A DNA stretch of 64,000 nucleotides. Origin: Rotaria macrura (taxonomy: Eukaryota; Rotifera; Eurotatoria; Philodinida; Philodinidae). Both the position numbers and the translations under genes were made by a program. Shown one piece after another: positions 13,400-25,162 of this stretch. Numbering within the stretch: the stretch's first letter is position 1; every line of letters begins with the position of its first letter. Where the stretch lies: positions 1 to 64,000 of the forward strand of contig OENT01000369.1 of the NCBI GenBank assembly GCA_900239685.1, given 5' to 3'. The notes below the pieces were generated by a model that made no database searches, had not been told where the DNA came from, and saw only the letters and a list, made by a program, of their open reading frames with translations.

Positions 13400-16300
13400 T
13401 GATATCCCGATTGTTAACCCGTTCATTTATTTTCTCTTTACGAAGAGAATACAGAGAATTCTCGCGCTTATTCATCTGTCGTCAACTACATTGATGTCTA
13501 AATTTTTCTACAGTTCGAAAGCATCTAAATCAATTGAGAAAAAAGCCCTCGAATTTCAAAGGTCTATTAAGGCTAGGTAATAGAATTGCTTGTTACAGAC
13601 ATGAATTGAATTGTAAAAGTGAACGTGAGGTATTCGTGTCGTACACAACGAGCCAAAAAATACATTCTTTCAAACGAATGGTTTCATTTGCACTTGATAA
13701 GTAGAAATATCAAAAACATATTTCACTCTTAAGACGAATGGTATTAAAGAAAAGATAACCATCTCTCTCATTTCAGGTATGAATATATTGCTTAAGAAGA
13801 AATTTCTATTTTATCCAATCGATAAGATTTGAGAAAGGAGAAATTCAGAAATAAACACTAACATTTTCATAGTAGAACTAAATAACATATGATGGATTGA
13901 AATGCATACATATAAACGAGTATCAATAAATTAATTGAGAATGAATAGTAATGATAAATAACATACTACATGATTAGTTAGAACACGAATAATTTCATCG
14001 ATTCGTGATGATTTACATTGAATTCGTTAGTTAAAAAGGTGTTATGGGTACCCGAGATAATGAAACTCTTTGAAAAAATAATGAATGTCTACAGAGCATT
14101 GGTAAGCAAAATAATTGACAAAGAAAAAACTTCACTTCTTAGAAACGACCAAATTTTTACCAATAGATTATCTTTTCATTTCGATCGAACATATTTGATA
14201 TTAATTTCCTACAATCTACTATTAATATTCCGATTGTATGAGTTGTTGTTCATTAATCAGTTCGAATGATTTAATATGATATTTTAATGAACGAGCTATT
14301 GATCATTACTCAATTGATAAATTGGAATACCTACTCGCTTCTTAGTACTTTGAATTTGAGGATTAGCAATGGCTTCGAACAGGTTTTATTGTTTTTAGCA
14401 GTTTAAAAAAGTCACATTGGTTCCTCTTGTTCACAATCAGACTATTGTATAGTTATGTTACGGCAGAAAGGAAAGCAATGTTCTTATAACAGCTCTCCGT
14501 ACGAATCGAAATAAATGTACTTACAAAGATCAGAAAGACGTATTGGTTATTTCGAGTTCTATGATTATTATCATGTCAAAGAACTGTATGCATGTTTCAA
14601 TTCATTCACAACACATATATTTAGTGTCAGGCATCGCCATGAATATGTTGATAAACAATCGTGTGTATTATTGTCTCTATGAATCACCGAGCAACTTCGA
14701 TTAGTAATTAAAGCAGAAAACATGATCAAAGTGCGTTGGTATGTGGCTCATTTTTTTCCGCATGTAATCTGTAGAGCATTGATATGAACATCAGTTTATG
14801 ACATTTTACATGTAAGCAGCATTATATAGTTATTCGAAATCGAAAAAATAACATCGTTATTTCTGAAACACACATCAATTATTTTCTATTTACTGCTGTG
14901 CTATACCTAAGCTATCTAGCATTAGTTTTCTATTGACGCAGTATTTATGAAACAATATTTTGCAATATATAATGATCTATGTAAAATGTTTGCCAAAGAA
15001 GATTTAAGATTATCTGATCATTGACTAGTAATGACAAATGATGAGCCGATTTTTCGAAAATGATCATGAGAGTGCAAACATAGTCATAGTGCATCGATTG
15101 AGACTTCGGATTCCATGAAGATACAAGATCAACTGCTGTGATATTTCTTGATAAGGTAGTATTAGAATACTTATACGAGAACGATTATAACCACTAAATG
15201 CTATATAAAAATGCTTTCGAAGTCTCAGTCAACATGTTGGTAGCTTTTCAGATAAGCATGATATCTATACACCATAAAAACAAAACTTGATAAACACAGG
15301 GAGAAAAGTTTTGTTGAGACTTCTAATCATCGGCGAAGATTCTGCTTATCAGGGCTTCTTTGAAAACGTAGGTGTGGAGCGTAAAAAACTTGTTGACACT
15401 TGTTTTTCAATATACATTAAACATAGGGAGCTCTCTACAAGATGATAGATTGCTAGTCGACGGTGTTGTATAGATCATCAAATAGAAAAAAAATATACTT
15501 TTCTCAACTTTTATGGCCAACCTTTGTTCTCTCACTTTTATCGTTCGAACGACTATGAGTTTCATTGCAAATACTTTTTTCATAGATATTGATTACTTCA
15601 TGCAGGTTGTTCAGAATTAAAATTTGAACTACCAGATCACTTTCGAAAGGCTTTATTGGTTTCAAAACATAATCAAAATTACGGTAAGTTGATTACATTA
15701 CATTCCAGCATTGCTAATCTTGTTGTGACTGTTATTGAGAACTGAAAATAAGAGACGTTTGTTTAAAAAGAATTGAACTTATCAAAAATTGAGCCGAATA
15801 GTGATGTTTTGTTCCACTAACACATACTTTTTATAATCACTGAGAGAAAGAATTGACAGTGCAACTAGTAGACAACATCCATTAGATACTTTCGAGTTAG
15901 GAGAGTCTCATGGTTTTAGGTTTTTTAAGAAAATCTATAAATAAATTCTGTTTCTGTTTCATTGATCAAGTTTACCAATGTGCTAATCTTAGTCTGAATC
16001 GACCATTAGATGCATACGTAAATGTTGGGATTCAAGTTTCCTGATATTTATTAGGAAATACAACATATCTCAAAGTTGAAAAATAAATCGGACTTGAAAT
16101 TCTCAATCAAAGTTAAAGGACTAGCTTCACTATTTTTATTAACACGGTGATATTTTCTTTTGTTTTTCTTTTTTGAAATCGTATCTGTATCCTAGAAAAA
16201 ACAGCGTCTGACTGTTTTCCTATATGCTAGAGTATAGTACTTCTTTAGGTTATCGAGCATTGAAATGGAACAAAGACGCCTAAGTTTATTAAGAAGAATA

Positions 16301-16540
16301 ACGGTAGATTTTTCTGTTTGAAAGAACTATTACTGTATCACCACAGCTGCATTGTTTGTCTTCATCTCCAAACAATTCGAGTAAAACATGTGACCATGTT
16401 GTATGAGAACGAACGAAAAAGGTGAAGTAAATTTTGGGGTAAGTCTCGTCGCTGACAGATGAAAAAGTAAGATTAATAATTTTCAACAATAGATGTAACC
16501 GAGCAATAGAATTTTTTCATCGAATTAGGTAGGCAAATTT
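13400..16540. other. Intergenic AT-rich sequence with one isolated exon-like segment
   Basis: I see no complete gene. At 15606-15684 an acceptor (ATGCAG), an open segment reading CSELKFELPDHFRKALLVSK and a donor (GTAAGTTG) look like an internal coding exon, but no partner exons could be assembled. The open frame at 14018-14269 has no recognisable features. Confidence 0.35.
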
Positions 16541-16544
16541 TCTA

Positions 16545-17050
16545 AGTTTAATGAAAGAAAAATACATTTTACTTATTCAATTTTAAGTTTTATTCTAATT
16601 TACAATAGAACCAACGACATGGATTCGTTCATATATACAATCTCGTATCGTAATCGTTATTTATTTCGCGATATTATTGTTAAAAAATGATCGATAAAAA
16701 CTATGAGTAGAGCTTTCAACTGAATACATTCAATGATTGTCAATACGATATGGAAAAATCCTATTGGTTGTTACATTAATTCATTACAATGGTCTTGACA
16801 TGAAAGCCAATAGGTATATGAATATATTGAACAACTTGATATCGTTTTGATAATAGCCGATATATTCAGCTGAAAGCTCTACGCATGGTTTTAATTGATC
16901 ATATTTAACAACAACATCGCGAAATCAATAAAGATTACGATACAAGATCGTATACTGGAACGAATTCATGTCGTTTATTCTATTGTAAATTAGAATAAAA
17001 CGTAAAATTGAATAAGCAAAACGGATTTTCCTTTCATTACAAGGATAGAA
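16545..17050. repeat. Foldback / long inverted repeat (~500 bp)
   Basis: Nearly the whole segment is self-complementary. The left arm contains TTATTCAATTTTAAG, TTTTATTCTAATTTACAATAG, CGACATG and TCGTATCGTAATC in order. The reverse complement of the right arm (about 16880-17048) gives the same series with scattered mismatches (for example TTATTCAATTTTACG, then TTTTATTCTAATTTACAATAG). The two arms leave a diverged centre around 16790. There is no coding capacity. This structure is typical of a foldback MITE. Confidence 0.75.
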
Positions 17051-17835
17051 AATTCTTTTATTTAACTTAAGAAAATCTAGTTATTCAAGTAATGTGATTG
17101 AGTGAAAATGTGAAATATTTCAAGGTGATCAAGTAGAATGAATATACGCAGAATATTTCCCAAGTACAATGATTGAGTCGCGAATGACAGCCTACTATTA
17201 CGATTCGTATCAAATCATTAAAGAAAAACAATGATGACGAGACTTGAAAACATATTTCATTGATATTTTCAATCGATGTTCATCTAAATGACGCATTATG
17301 AATTCATCTTAAAATTTAAGAAGGAATGCATGAGAAAGTGGAGAAACCGTCTAATAGGTCATAACATGATTTTTTGTAACACCCCCTTATTTTTATTTCA
17401 TTCGGTTCTGCGTGAAAAACTGGGCCACTGTAATTTTTTTTACTCTTTTAAACCCTCCTTTTGCAGAGTTATTGGCAATGCAATTGAAGCACGCTTGAAA
17501 ATTGGGGGAAAGCAGAAAACTCAGTATTTTTCACTTTATGAAGTAGTATTGCATCGTCTGCAGGCGGAAAGCATCTCATTCGAAAAGGCGTCAAAGCTTG
17601 CATCGAGTGACATCTTTCGTCTTTTAGACATATATGTTTATTTTTTTTGTAAAAACATTTTGTTTTTTTAAAAAAAAGCATTTTCGTTTTGTCGGAACAA
17701 AGTTTTAGTATTTTGATTTTTTTATGATCCTAGTAAAAGTGACCGTAAATTTTATTACTGAATTTTATAGAGCATTTAATTCTGAACAATATGGACTAGC
17801 TTTGAAAGATTCAAATGGGGAAGAATAGTTGGAAA

Positions 17836-18331
17836 CAGCGATACGAATAGCAGGTGTACCCCGTATAATCAAAGTGTACAGAACCCTTGCTAAGTCTCAA
17901 GTATACGCTGTTTTGCACGCTGCTGGCAAAAACAAAGTGTACGCTGAACACTTTGTCTGCAAATTTAACATTTTGCGTTCTATCGAAAAATCTATTTTTA
18001 TATGAATTAATTCTAATATCAGTGGATGTGAAAAGCTAACTTTGAACGATACGACCTTTGTTTTTCATCTTTACTAACGACTAGTGCTACTTTTCGTATT
18101 TTTTTCTTATTCAGAGTTTTCACCATTTTTTTCTTTCTTCTTTTAACATTAAGCGAATAGTTTGTTTATCAGATATAAAAATGAACCCGTATTTTTCTAG
18201 ATTATACCGTAAGTTTCGATGTATACACTGTGGCACCCTTTAGTTACAAAAGGAAAGTGTACCGATAAGTTTTGTCCAATAAACGAAAGTGCACGAAACC
18301 ATTTTGTTTTCTAATTCCATTCGGAACGCTG
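17836..18331. mobile_element. hAT-like miniature transposon, copy 1
   Basis: The element begins CAGCGATACGAATAGCAGG and ends CCATTCGGAACGCTG, giving imperfect terminal inverted repeats that start CAGCG. It is flanked by a perfect 8-bp direct repeat GTTGGAAA (17828-17835 and 18332-18339). The opposite arm of the inverted duplication has the uninterrupted site once (19529-19536, reverse complement), which confirms the insertion and its borders. Subterminal copies of AAAGTGTAC occur near both ends, as is common for hAT transposase binding. Eight-base target duplications and CAG...CTG ends fit the hAT superfamily. There is no transposase, so the element is non-autonomous. Confidence 0.88.
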
Positions 18332-18368
18332 GTTGGAAAGTTTGCAAGAAATTTATTAGGTAGGAATT

Positions 18369-18629
18369 TTAAAGGGCGAATGTCCGATTTGTTAGATCTC
18401 GTTCCGAAAGCTTCGTTTCTGATTTCATATGTGTATTAATTAGGATATTCGTTTGAGTCTTTTCGTCGGATAAAAACTTTGAAATTTTACTTTTCGAATT
18501 TTCATGCCTGACGTACACCCAAGCGATCTGCAAAGATACTTTTTCTCTCAAATACCTGTTTTTTGTAGTCTTTTCGATAGAACTCAATGCATCACTGATC
18601 GCAATTATCACGGTTTCATCAAAATTCAC
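18369..18629 (-). other. Conserved 86-residue open frame in left arm of inverted duplication
   Basis: The frame encodes a charged, Lys/Glu/Thr-rich 86-residue peptide starting MNFDETVIIAISDAL. The right-arm copy (19239-19499) is almost identical at protein level. Its composition is more protein-like than the background open frames, but I do not recognise a family. It may be a fragment of a gene captured by the repeat. Similarity between the arms may simply reflect recent duplication, so protein-level conservation is not evidence of function. Confidence 0.35.
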
Positions 18630-19238
18630 TCGATTAATGAGAAAACTATCGATATTTCTGTGATTAAATAAGTATAGGATTTCATCAAGGAAATAATTCT
18701 TTTAGCCGCATACCCTGGGAAACTTCAATATATATAGCGAGGATGATTTCAATAAAACTCAGTTGGTTATCGTCTATCTTAATCTACAGAAATTTTCGTC
18801 AATATATTACTCGAAATTCTATTTTTATGGCTCGTTTTATGATCCCATTTACTGTTATCCATAAAAGCTAATCAAAATTTTATGCAGTGTCTTTTTATGA
18901 GTAAGCATTCTACCATTTTCCCACCTATAGTAGATTTATGATTGTGTTACCTTCTTATGAAACCTATACGCATACCAGCCCCACAATCAAGCAAGTTTCT
19001 CACAAACCCCATCAGGTGGATTTGGAGCTTTTACATCATCAAAGTACCAAAAAACTGCGTCTTCAATTGTGAAACACTAAATATAATCGTGAGTTTTTCC
19101 TATTCAAAGCATCTGCAATCTATGAGAGACTATCTTTACGACAAGGAAACGCTGCTATTAAATTTTGCCGAAAGACTTTTAGTATTAAGGACGACTTTAG
19201 TCCTGCGAGTGCATATATAAAGATTTCTCATTAATCGA

Positions 19239-19499
19239 GTGAATTTTGATGAAACCGTGATAATTGCGATCAGTGATGCATTGAATTCTATCGAAAAGAC
19301 TACAAAAAACAGGTATTTGAGAGAAAAAGTATCTTTGCAGATCGCTTGGGTGTACGTCAGGCATGAAAATTCGAAAAGTAAAATTTCAAAGTTTTTATCC
19401 GACGAAAAGACTCAAACGAATATCCTAATTGATACACATATGAAATCAGAAACGAAGCTTTCGGAACGAGATCTAACAAATCGGACATTCGCCCTTTAA
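19239..19499 (+). other. Conserved 86-residue open frame in right arm of inverted duplication
   Basis: This is the right-arm partner of the frame at 18369-18629, with two substitutions in 86 residues. Its product is unrecognised. It ends inside the arm, just before the site that corresponds to the hAT-like insertion in the other arm. Confidence 0.35.
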
Positions 19500-20221
19500 A
19501 ATTCCTACCTAATAAATTTCTTGCAAACTTTCCAACTGTTCTTCGCCATTTGAATCTTTCAAAGCTAGTCCGTATTGTTCAGAATTAAATGCTCTATAAA
19601 ATTCAGTAATAAAATTTACGGTCACTTTTACTAGGATCATAAAAAGATCAAAACACTAAGACTTTGCTCCGACAAAACGAAAATGCTTTTTTTTCGAAAA
19701 ACAAAATGTTTTTACGAAAAAAATAAACATATGTCTAAAAGACGAAAGATGTCACTCGATGCAAGCTTTGACGCCTTTTCGAATGAGATGCTTTCCGCCT
19801 GCAGACGATGCAATACTACTTCATAAAGTGAAAAATACTGAGTTTTCTGTTTTCCCCCAATATTCAAGCGTGCTTCAATTGCATTGCCAATAACTCTGCA
19901 AAAGGAGGGTTTAAAAGAGTAAAAAAAATTACAGTGGCCCAGTTTTTCACGCAGAATCGAATGAAATAAAAATAAGGGGGTGTTACAAAAAATCATGTTA
20001 TGACCTATTAGACGGTTTCTCCACTTTCTCATGCATTCCCTCTTAATCTTTTGATTCGCTAGGCATTTCCTCTCGTTGCCATTACTGTTTTTTGTAGTTA
20101 ATTTTCATCGGAGCTTTGTCAACATGCAATACATGTTTTTTGTAAAAGTTTCATTTTTACAAAATAGTTCCAATGAATTTCAATATATCGTTAAAATCAT
20201 ATCCTATGCTTTCTAGACAGA

Positions 20222-23200
20222 ATGGAAACGGTGCAAATCGAAAGAAACGGACAGGGGGTACCCCACCAATTGTGGCACTGTATAGAGCAAGGCATCAGTC
20301 AAGCTCGTCACTTACAAGCAATAAATCCGAGCGAATTCATGCAGTTTTTCACGTATGCGATCTTTTTAATCATTGATGAGATATAACTGTACTCTTTCTT
20401 GTTTTTATTTATGTCTACTCAAGTCTTATACATGACTACTGTACAAATAGTCAAACATTATCAAGCGAAAATAATGAAAGTTCGAACTCAAATAATGATG
20501 CTTTAGGATGTGTTGTCGGAGAAGTAATGTACCAGCAAATAGAAACTAACTTCGAAACTTATCTGCAGCAACTCTATCAAGTAAGTCATTATGGTTTTGT
20601 TACTTCCAAGAGTTGTCTTCGACCACTACTACGATCCAAATTGTAGATCAATGGTACAATAACATTCTATATGATGTAATTTTAGGCTAATTTCTCCGGC
20701 GATGGTGAAGATCTAATTGAGTTGTATACAAATCATTGGGAAGGATATCAACGTTCAAGTGCAGTCATCAATAGGTTTTGTAGATACATAAACATATATT
20801 TGACAAAAGCAGACAACAGAAAGCATATTCCTAAAATATTCACTGTGAGTTCTAATTGAATGTTTTGCTAGTATGAGCTAACTCGGTCGATTATCCATTC
20901 CAGTTGTCTATAATCAAATGGAAAGAATTAATTTTTTTGAAATGCAACGAACGTATTATGCAATTTTGCCTAAATCAAATACAAAATGAACGTAGAGATA
21001 AGACCATTGATGCTAAGCCCATCAAAACTGTTGTTCAAAATACTAGTAAATGGAAAATAACGTTAAAAATTGAATAGATTAATTCATGCGTATTTTGTTT
21101 TGCATTTGAATCACTTGTTTAGTCACTCTTGGTTATAAATTGATAGAAGCAGAATTCAATAGAATCGGTTTAGCTGAATTAGAAGTACTCGACATATACA
21201 AAGAATACTTCGAACACCCATTTCTTGAAGAAAGTACTAAGTTCTATCAGTGTGAAAGTGAGAGTTATATAATTGAAAAACCAATCAATGAATATCTACA
21301 ATGGGTTCGTTTATCCTTGATTATTAAATGAACATTCTTGATGTACCCATTCTTTTCCATGTAGGTAGATCAATGTCTTGCTACTGAAGAAAAACGCATT
21401 AAATCCTATCTACATCTGACAACATGGGAACCACTATGTGAAATACTTTATAATGTTCTAATTCGTGATAAACTTGATCATATATACAAAGAAGTCGATT
21501 TTATCTTGAACAATTGTGAAAAGAAAGGTAGAAAGAGTTTTTCATTATTCATCCACTTATCTACATCTCACGATATCCTCCTAGAATTTATGAAAAATAG
21601 ATCAATGTTGCAATAAGTGAAAAATAGTGCAGTCGTGTACATTCATAAGACTTGTCATCAAAATAGTACATAGAAAATAAACAGCGAAAAATGTCCATTT
21701 TACCACTCATTGTTTGATAATCTGAAAGAAAAAAGTATTGCATATCTATATAAACAAAACTCGACACGGAATCAACTAATTTCTATCCTTGATTAAAGCA
21801 GGACAACAGTCACATCCTAAAATTTTCATTTAATTTCATTCTATTCTATTTTAAAGCTGTAGTCTAAGAAACATTTTTCAAATTCAATTTCAAAAACATG
21901 ATAACATGACATTATTTGATCTTACGCATAATATATTTCGTTTATACAATCTGTGTGTCTAAACAAGACAATTAATGAATATGTGGCAACTTTTTATTTT
22001 GACCCGGAAAAAATCCTAGTAGTAGAACAGAGAATTCCTGCTTAATTTTCAGATGAATATTGAGTATAGTCTTATTTGAACATGGAATCATGATGCCAAG
22101 TGTATAGTACGATCCAGAGCTCCAGGGAACGATCAAAAAGGTGTGTCTTCCCATCCCGTTCTGACCCACTGCATGTTTCTTTACGATTCCCGTATCATCC
22201 CACCTAATTTTGTCTTATGTAAATAACTGTTTTGTCTTGATATACGGTTGAAAAAGTGCAGCTAGTTTATACTTTGTTTTTTTAATGTGAATTGTTTTCG
22301 GCTCGTTAGGAATCATATGGTTATTAATATTACAAATGATTTTTATAGACTCGTTCTTAAACTATTTTTATTCAAATAAATAAAATAAAATACAATGGTG
22401 ACGTTTCAACAATGAAATTTGTCTTCTTCCAATCATCTTTTACATAAATGTATAGGTATTGTTTTTATTAATATAATATGATAGTGGCACGAAGGAAATT
22501 TCCCCGTCTTGTCGTGCCATTATCATACTATAGCTAAACGAGAAAAGAAAAAGAAATAAAACAATGTCTGTACATTCGTGTAAAACATAATCTGAAGAAG
22601 ACAAATTCGATTGTCGAAATGTTATTATTTTATTTTATTGGAATACAAATAAAAATAATTTAAGGAAAAGTATATGAAAAAACATAAAAGTACTTTTTCA
22701 TGTGAATCATTTATTTTACTATCGATCTGTTTGAAGGTTAGGTGTCTCATAACTGCAATAAATGTAGATAACATATGCTTAACCCTGAACTATATAAACT
22801 TGGCGAGATGCTCTAATGAATTCATTTTATCCCGTTCTTTGTCCCGCAGGGTTTTGGTACGATAGTTGCTCGCTTGCCAAAGGAAAGATAATTATAAATA
22901 AATAGTAAAATCATCTTTCATTCACTTATCTATAGGGAAAGAAAATTTTCTTTGAATATTATTTCATAGATGTGGCTCGTCTCTATCAACTTCTTAGCAA
23001 AATACCTAATGCCATCAATCGACTCAAGCCATTTGTTGAAAATTCGATCTATAAAACGTTGATGCAAGAGCTTGAAAAGACTAGCGACAGTTCAATCGAT
23101 GTAAGTATTTTCAAATTATTCTGAAAACGAATAAGTATGAAATGAAATGTATCTATTCATTCACTATTTTGTTTAACTTGCAACCAGAATCCAATTGTCT

Positions 23201-25056
23201 ACGTTGACACGATCATTAACGTTTACAAGAAGTTCATGATTTTTTGTACCGAATGTTTCGATGATGATAAAAATCAATTCATTCTAATACTTGATAAGGT
23301 AAGCGTCAGTATTATATGTGTTCTTGGATCGAATCTAGAAAAGTATGTTATAGTGTTTGACAAAAGTAATTCATCAAAATGCAGTAACCATGGGAACTAA
23401 CAACAGGGCAAAATCGTCTGAATTATTATTAGCAGAAGCCAGCGATATAATACTTCAGAAAGAGTATGTCAAAGTTCAATTGAATTTCACGATTATAATT
23501 CTATGTATGTATTTTTAGTGAAAATAAAGCTAACGTAAACATCGAAAACCGTATAGAGGATATCATAGTATGTTTTGCATCGTCTTTTTATTGCATCAAT
23601 TGTTTCATTCTATCGAATATTTTGATAGACACTTTGCAAACATATCAATGAAAAAGATGTCTTTCAAACTTTCTACTGGGAATTATTAACAGAACGACTT
23701 ATCTACGAACGAAGTATTTCAGATGATTACGAAACAATGATGATTACAGAGCTTCAAGTGAGAATATCGAATCTGACATGAAAACGATTTGAAAATTATT
23801 TCTAGAAAATTTTTGGAAATTGGTATACATTAAAATTTAAGAAAATGATTCAAGATTACAATCAACAAGATAGCGTAATAAAAGAATGTTATGAAGATCG
23901 CATAGTTCAACAATCAACATGTAGCTGTATGTATGAAAAAGAAGATAATATCGACGAGTGTTATGCATCTTTCGTAAAACATATTATTTTAGTCGACTTT
24001 TCAGTCAAGGTACTTCATGCAAATCTATGGAATTTCTCTGTTGCATCCGATTTCAATCTACCACGTGAAGTAATTGAAACCAACATAACTATTCATATTC
24101 TATATATTAATTTTATTGATCTTCATTTAGCTTACGCCTTCAGTTGATCGATTCATTCAGTTCTATTGTCAGCAGCATACCAATGGTCAACGAAAACTTA
24201 CATGGATTGGTCAATATTCAAGTGGTGAACTAGAAGCTTATTTTACTGCATCGAAATATAGATTGCAAGTAAGTTCAATTGTTTTACTTATTATTCTGAG
24301 ATAATATCTAACGTTTATCTTAAGACATCGGCATATGAAATGGCTATTCTTCTGTTGTACAATGATTCATTAGACTGGACAGTACAACAACTAGGCGACC
24401 AGACAAAGATCAAAATTCATATCTTAATAGAAGTTCTATGTAATTTAATAAGAAGTAATCTACTAACAAATTTACAAGTCCAGGCAGATAATCTAAAGGA
24501 GACGAACTTCCGAATGGAGCATACTATCCGATTAAATGAAAATTTTACTAGGTATCTGAATAGATCAGAATTGTTTTCTTTTGGATTCCTTATCTCATCT
24601 ACTCGCTTTTCAGTAATAACGATTGCATCAAGTTGAACAAACCAATTCGCAGAATATACCAAGAAACTTCTAAATATAAAACAATACCAGCTGATGCTAA
24701 CCTAATATGGCGTATACGCGTGTGTATTTTTTGTTCTTTATGTTAACGATCTTTTTGTACACACATTGTTTTATACATATTTGAATAGGCAATCATCGTT
24801 CGAATAATGAAATCTAAAAAAATCTTGCAAGAAGATTCTTTAATACAAGAAGTCATCGATCACTTCAAAGATATAGTTACCTGCGATGCAAATATCATCC
24901 CAGTGCGATTTTATTCTTCTACTAGAAATCGAACGAAAAGAAATATGATGATTATGTGTTTTTTTTTCTTTCTAGACATCCATTGAATACTTGATAGAGA
25001 AAGGATATTTGAGCCGAAGCACAGAAAACGAAAATATTCTGGAATATGTACCATAA
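20222..25056 (+). CDS. Cullin (CUL1-like E3 ubiquitin ligase scaffold), 17 exons
   Basis: A divergent but complete cullin of about 797 residues. Exons: 20222-20352, 20424-20580, 20686-20844, 20904-21045, 21123-21304, 21365-21527, 22970-23100, 23188-23298, 23354-23463, 23519-23567, 23629-23757, 23806-24069, 24131-24268, 24325-24551, 24614-24719, 24789-24902, 24976-25056. All borders are GT-AG and every phase closes. Cullins hold a substrate adaptor at the N-terminal helical repeats and the RING protein Rbx1/ROC1 at the C-terminal domain. Recognisable blocks are an N-terminal LWHCIEQGISQAR helix, VIHQNAVT (CUL1 FINNNAVT), the DVFQTFYWELLTERL block (CUL1 DVFQKFYAKMLAKRL), YEMAILLLYNDSLDWTVQQL and the winged-helix IIVRIMKSKKIL with the neddylation lysine at about K741. 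The end reads EYVP instead of the usual YxYLA. The exon 5 donor (GTTCGT) is weak. Intron 6 is unusually long (~1.44 kb) and holds a foldback element. AATAAA lies at 25157. Confidence 0.93.
22381..22640. mobile_element. Foldback MITE inside cullin intron 6
   Basis: The segment is one long imperfect hairpin. The left arm carries ACGTTTCAACAATGAAATTT then GTCTTCTTCC. The right arm, reverse-complemented, carries CATTTCGACAATCGAATTTG then TCTTCTTC. At the centre, GATAGTGGCACGA pairs with TCGTGCCATTATC. It lies wholly within the only long intron of the cullin gene and accounts for part of that intron's length. It has no coding capacity. Confidence 0.75.
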
Positions 25057-25162
25057 TCAGTAGTCGATGTACGTTCGATTATCGTTTATACAACTAATCA
25101 TTGGGACACTTTCTACTTTTTACGCATATAAGTTTTAATCATGAATATTCAAAAATAATAAA

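Larger units (their letters stand above)
17313..20049. repeat. 2.7-kb inverted duplication with ~580-bp spacer
   Basis: The left arm (17313-18644) and right arm (about 19222-20049) are reverse complements over their whole length, apart from one 0.5-kb insertion in the left arm. Each arm carries the same two convergent open frames: one of about 106-127 residues (17288-17671 plus strand; 19712-20032 minus strand) and one of 86 residues (18369-18629 minus; 19239-19499 plus). The paired 86-residue frames differ at only two positions. The outer boundary falls where the arms stop matching, next to the GGAATGCATGAGAAAGTGG block. The spacer (18645-19221) is unique. Neither frame resembles a family I know. 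The structure could be a foldback transposon or a local inverted segmental duplication. Confidence 0.85.

Noticed and set aside
23399..23463. Cullin exon 9 starting at the CAG near 23384
   Set aside because: That acceptor would begin with a stop in phase. The upstream acceptor ending at 23353 keeps phase and restores the conserved DKxC...NAVT block.
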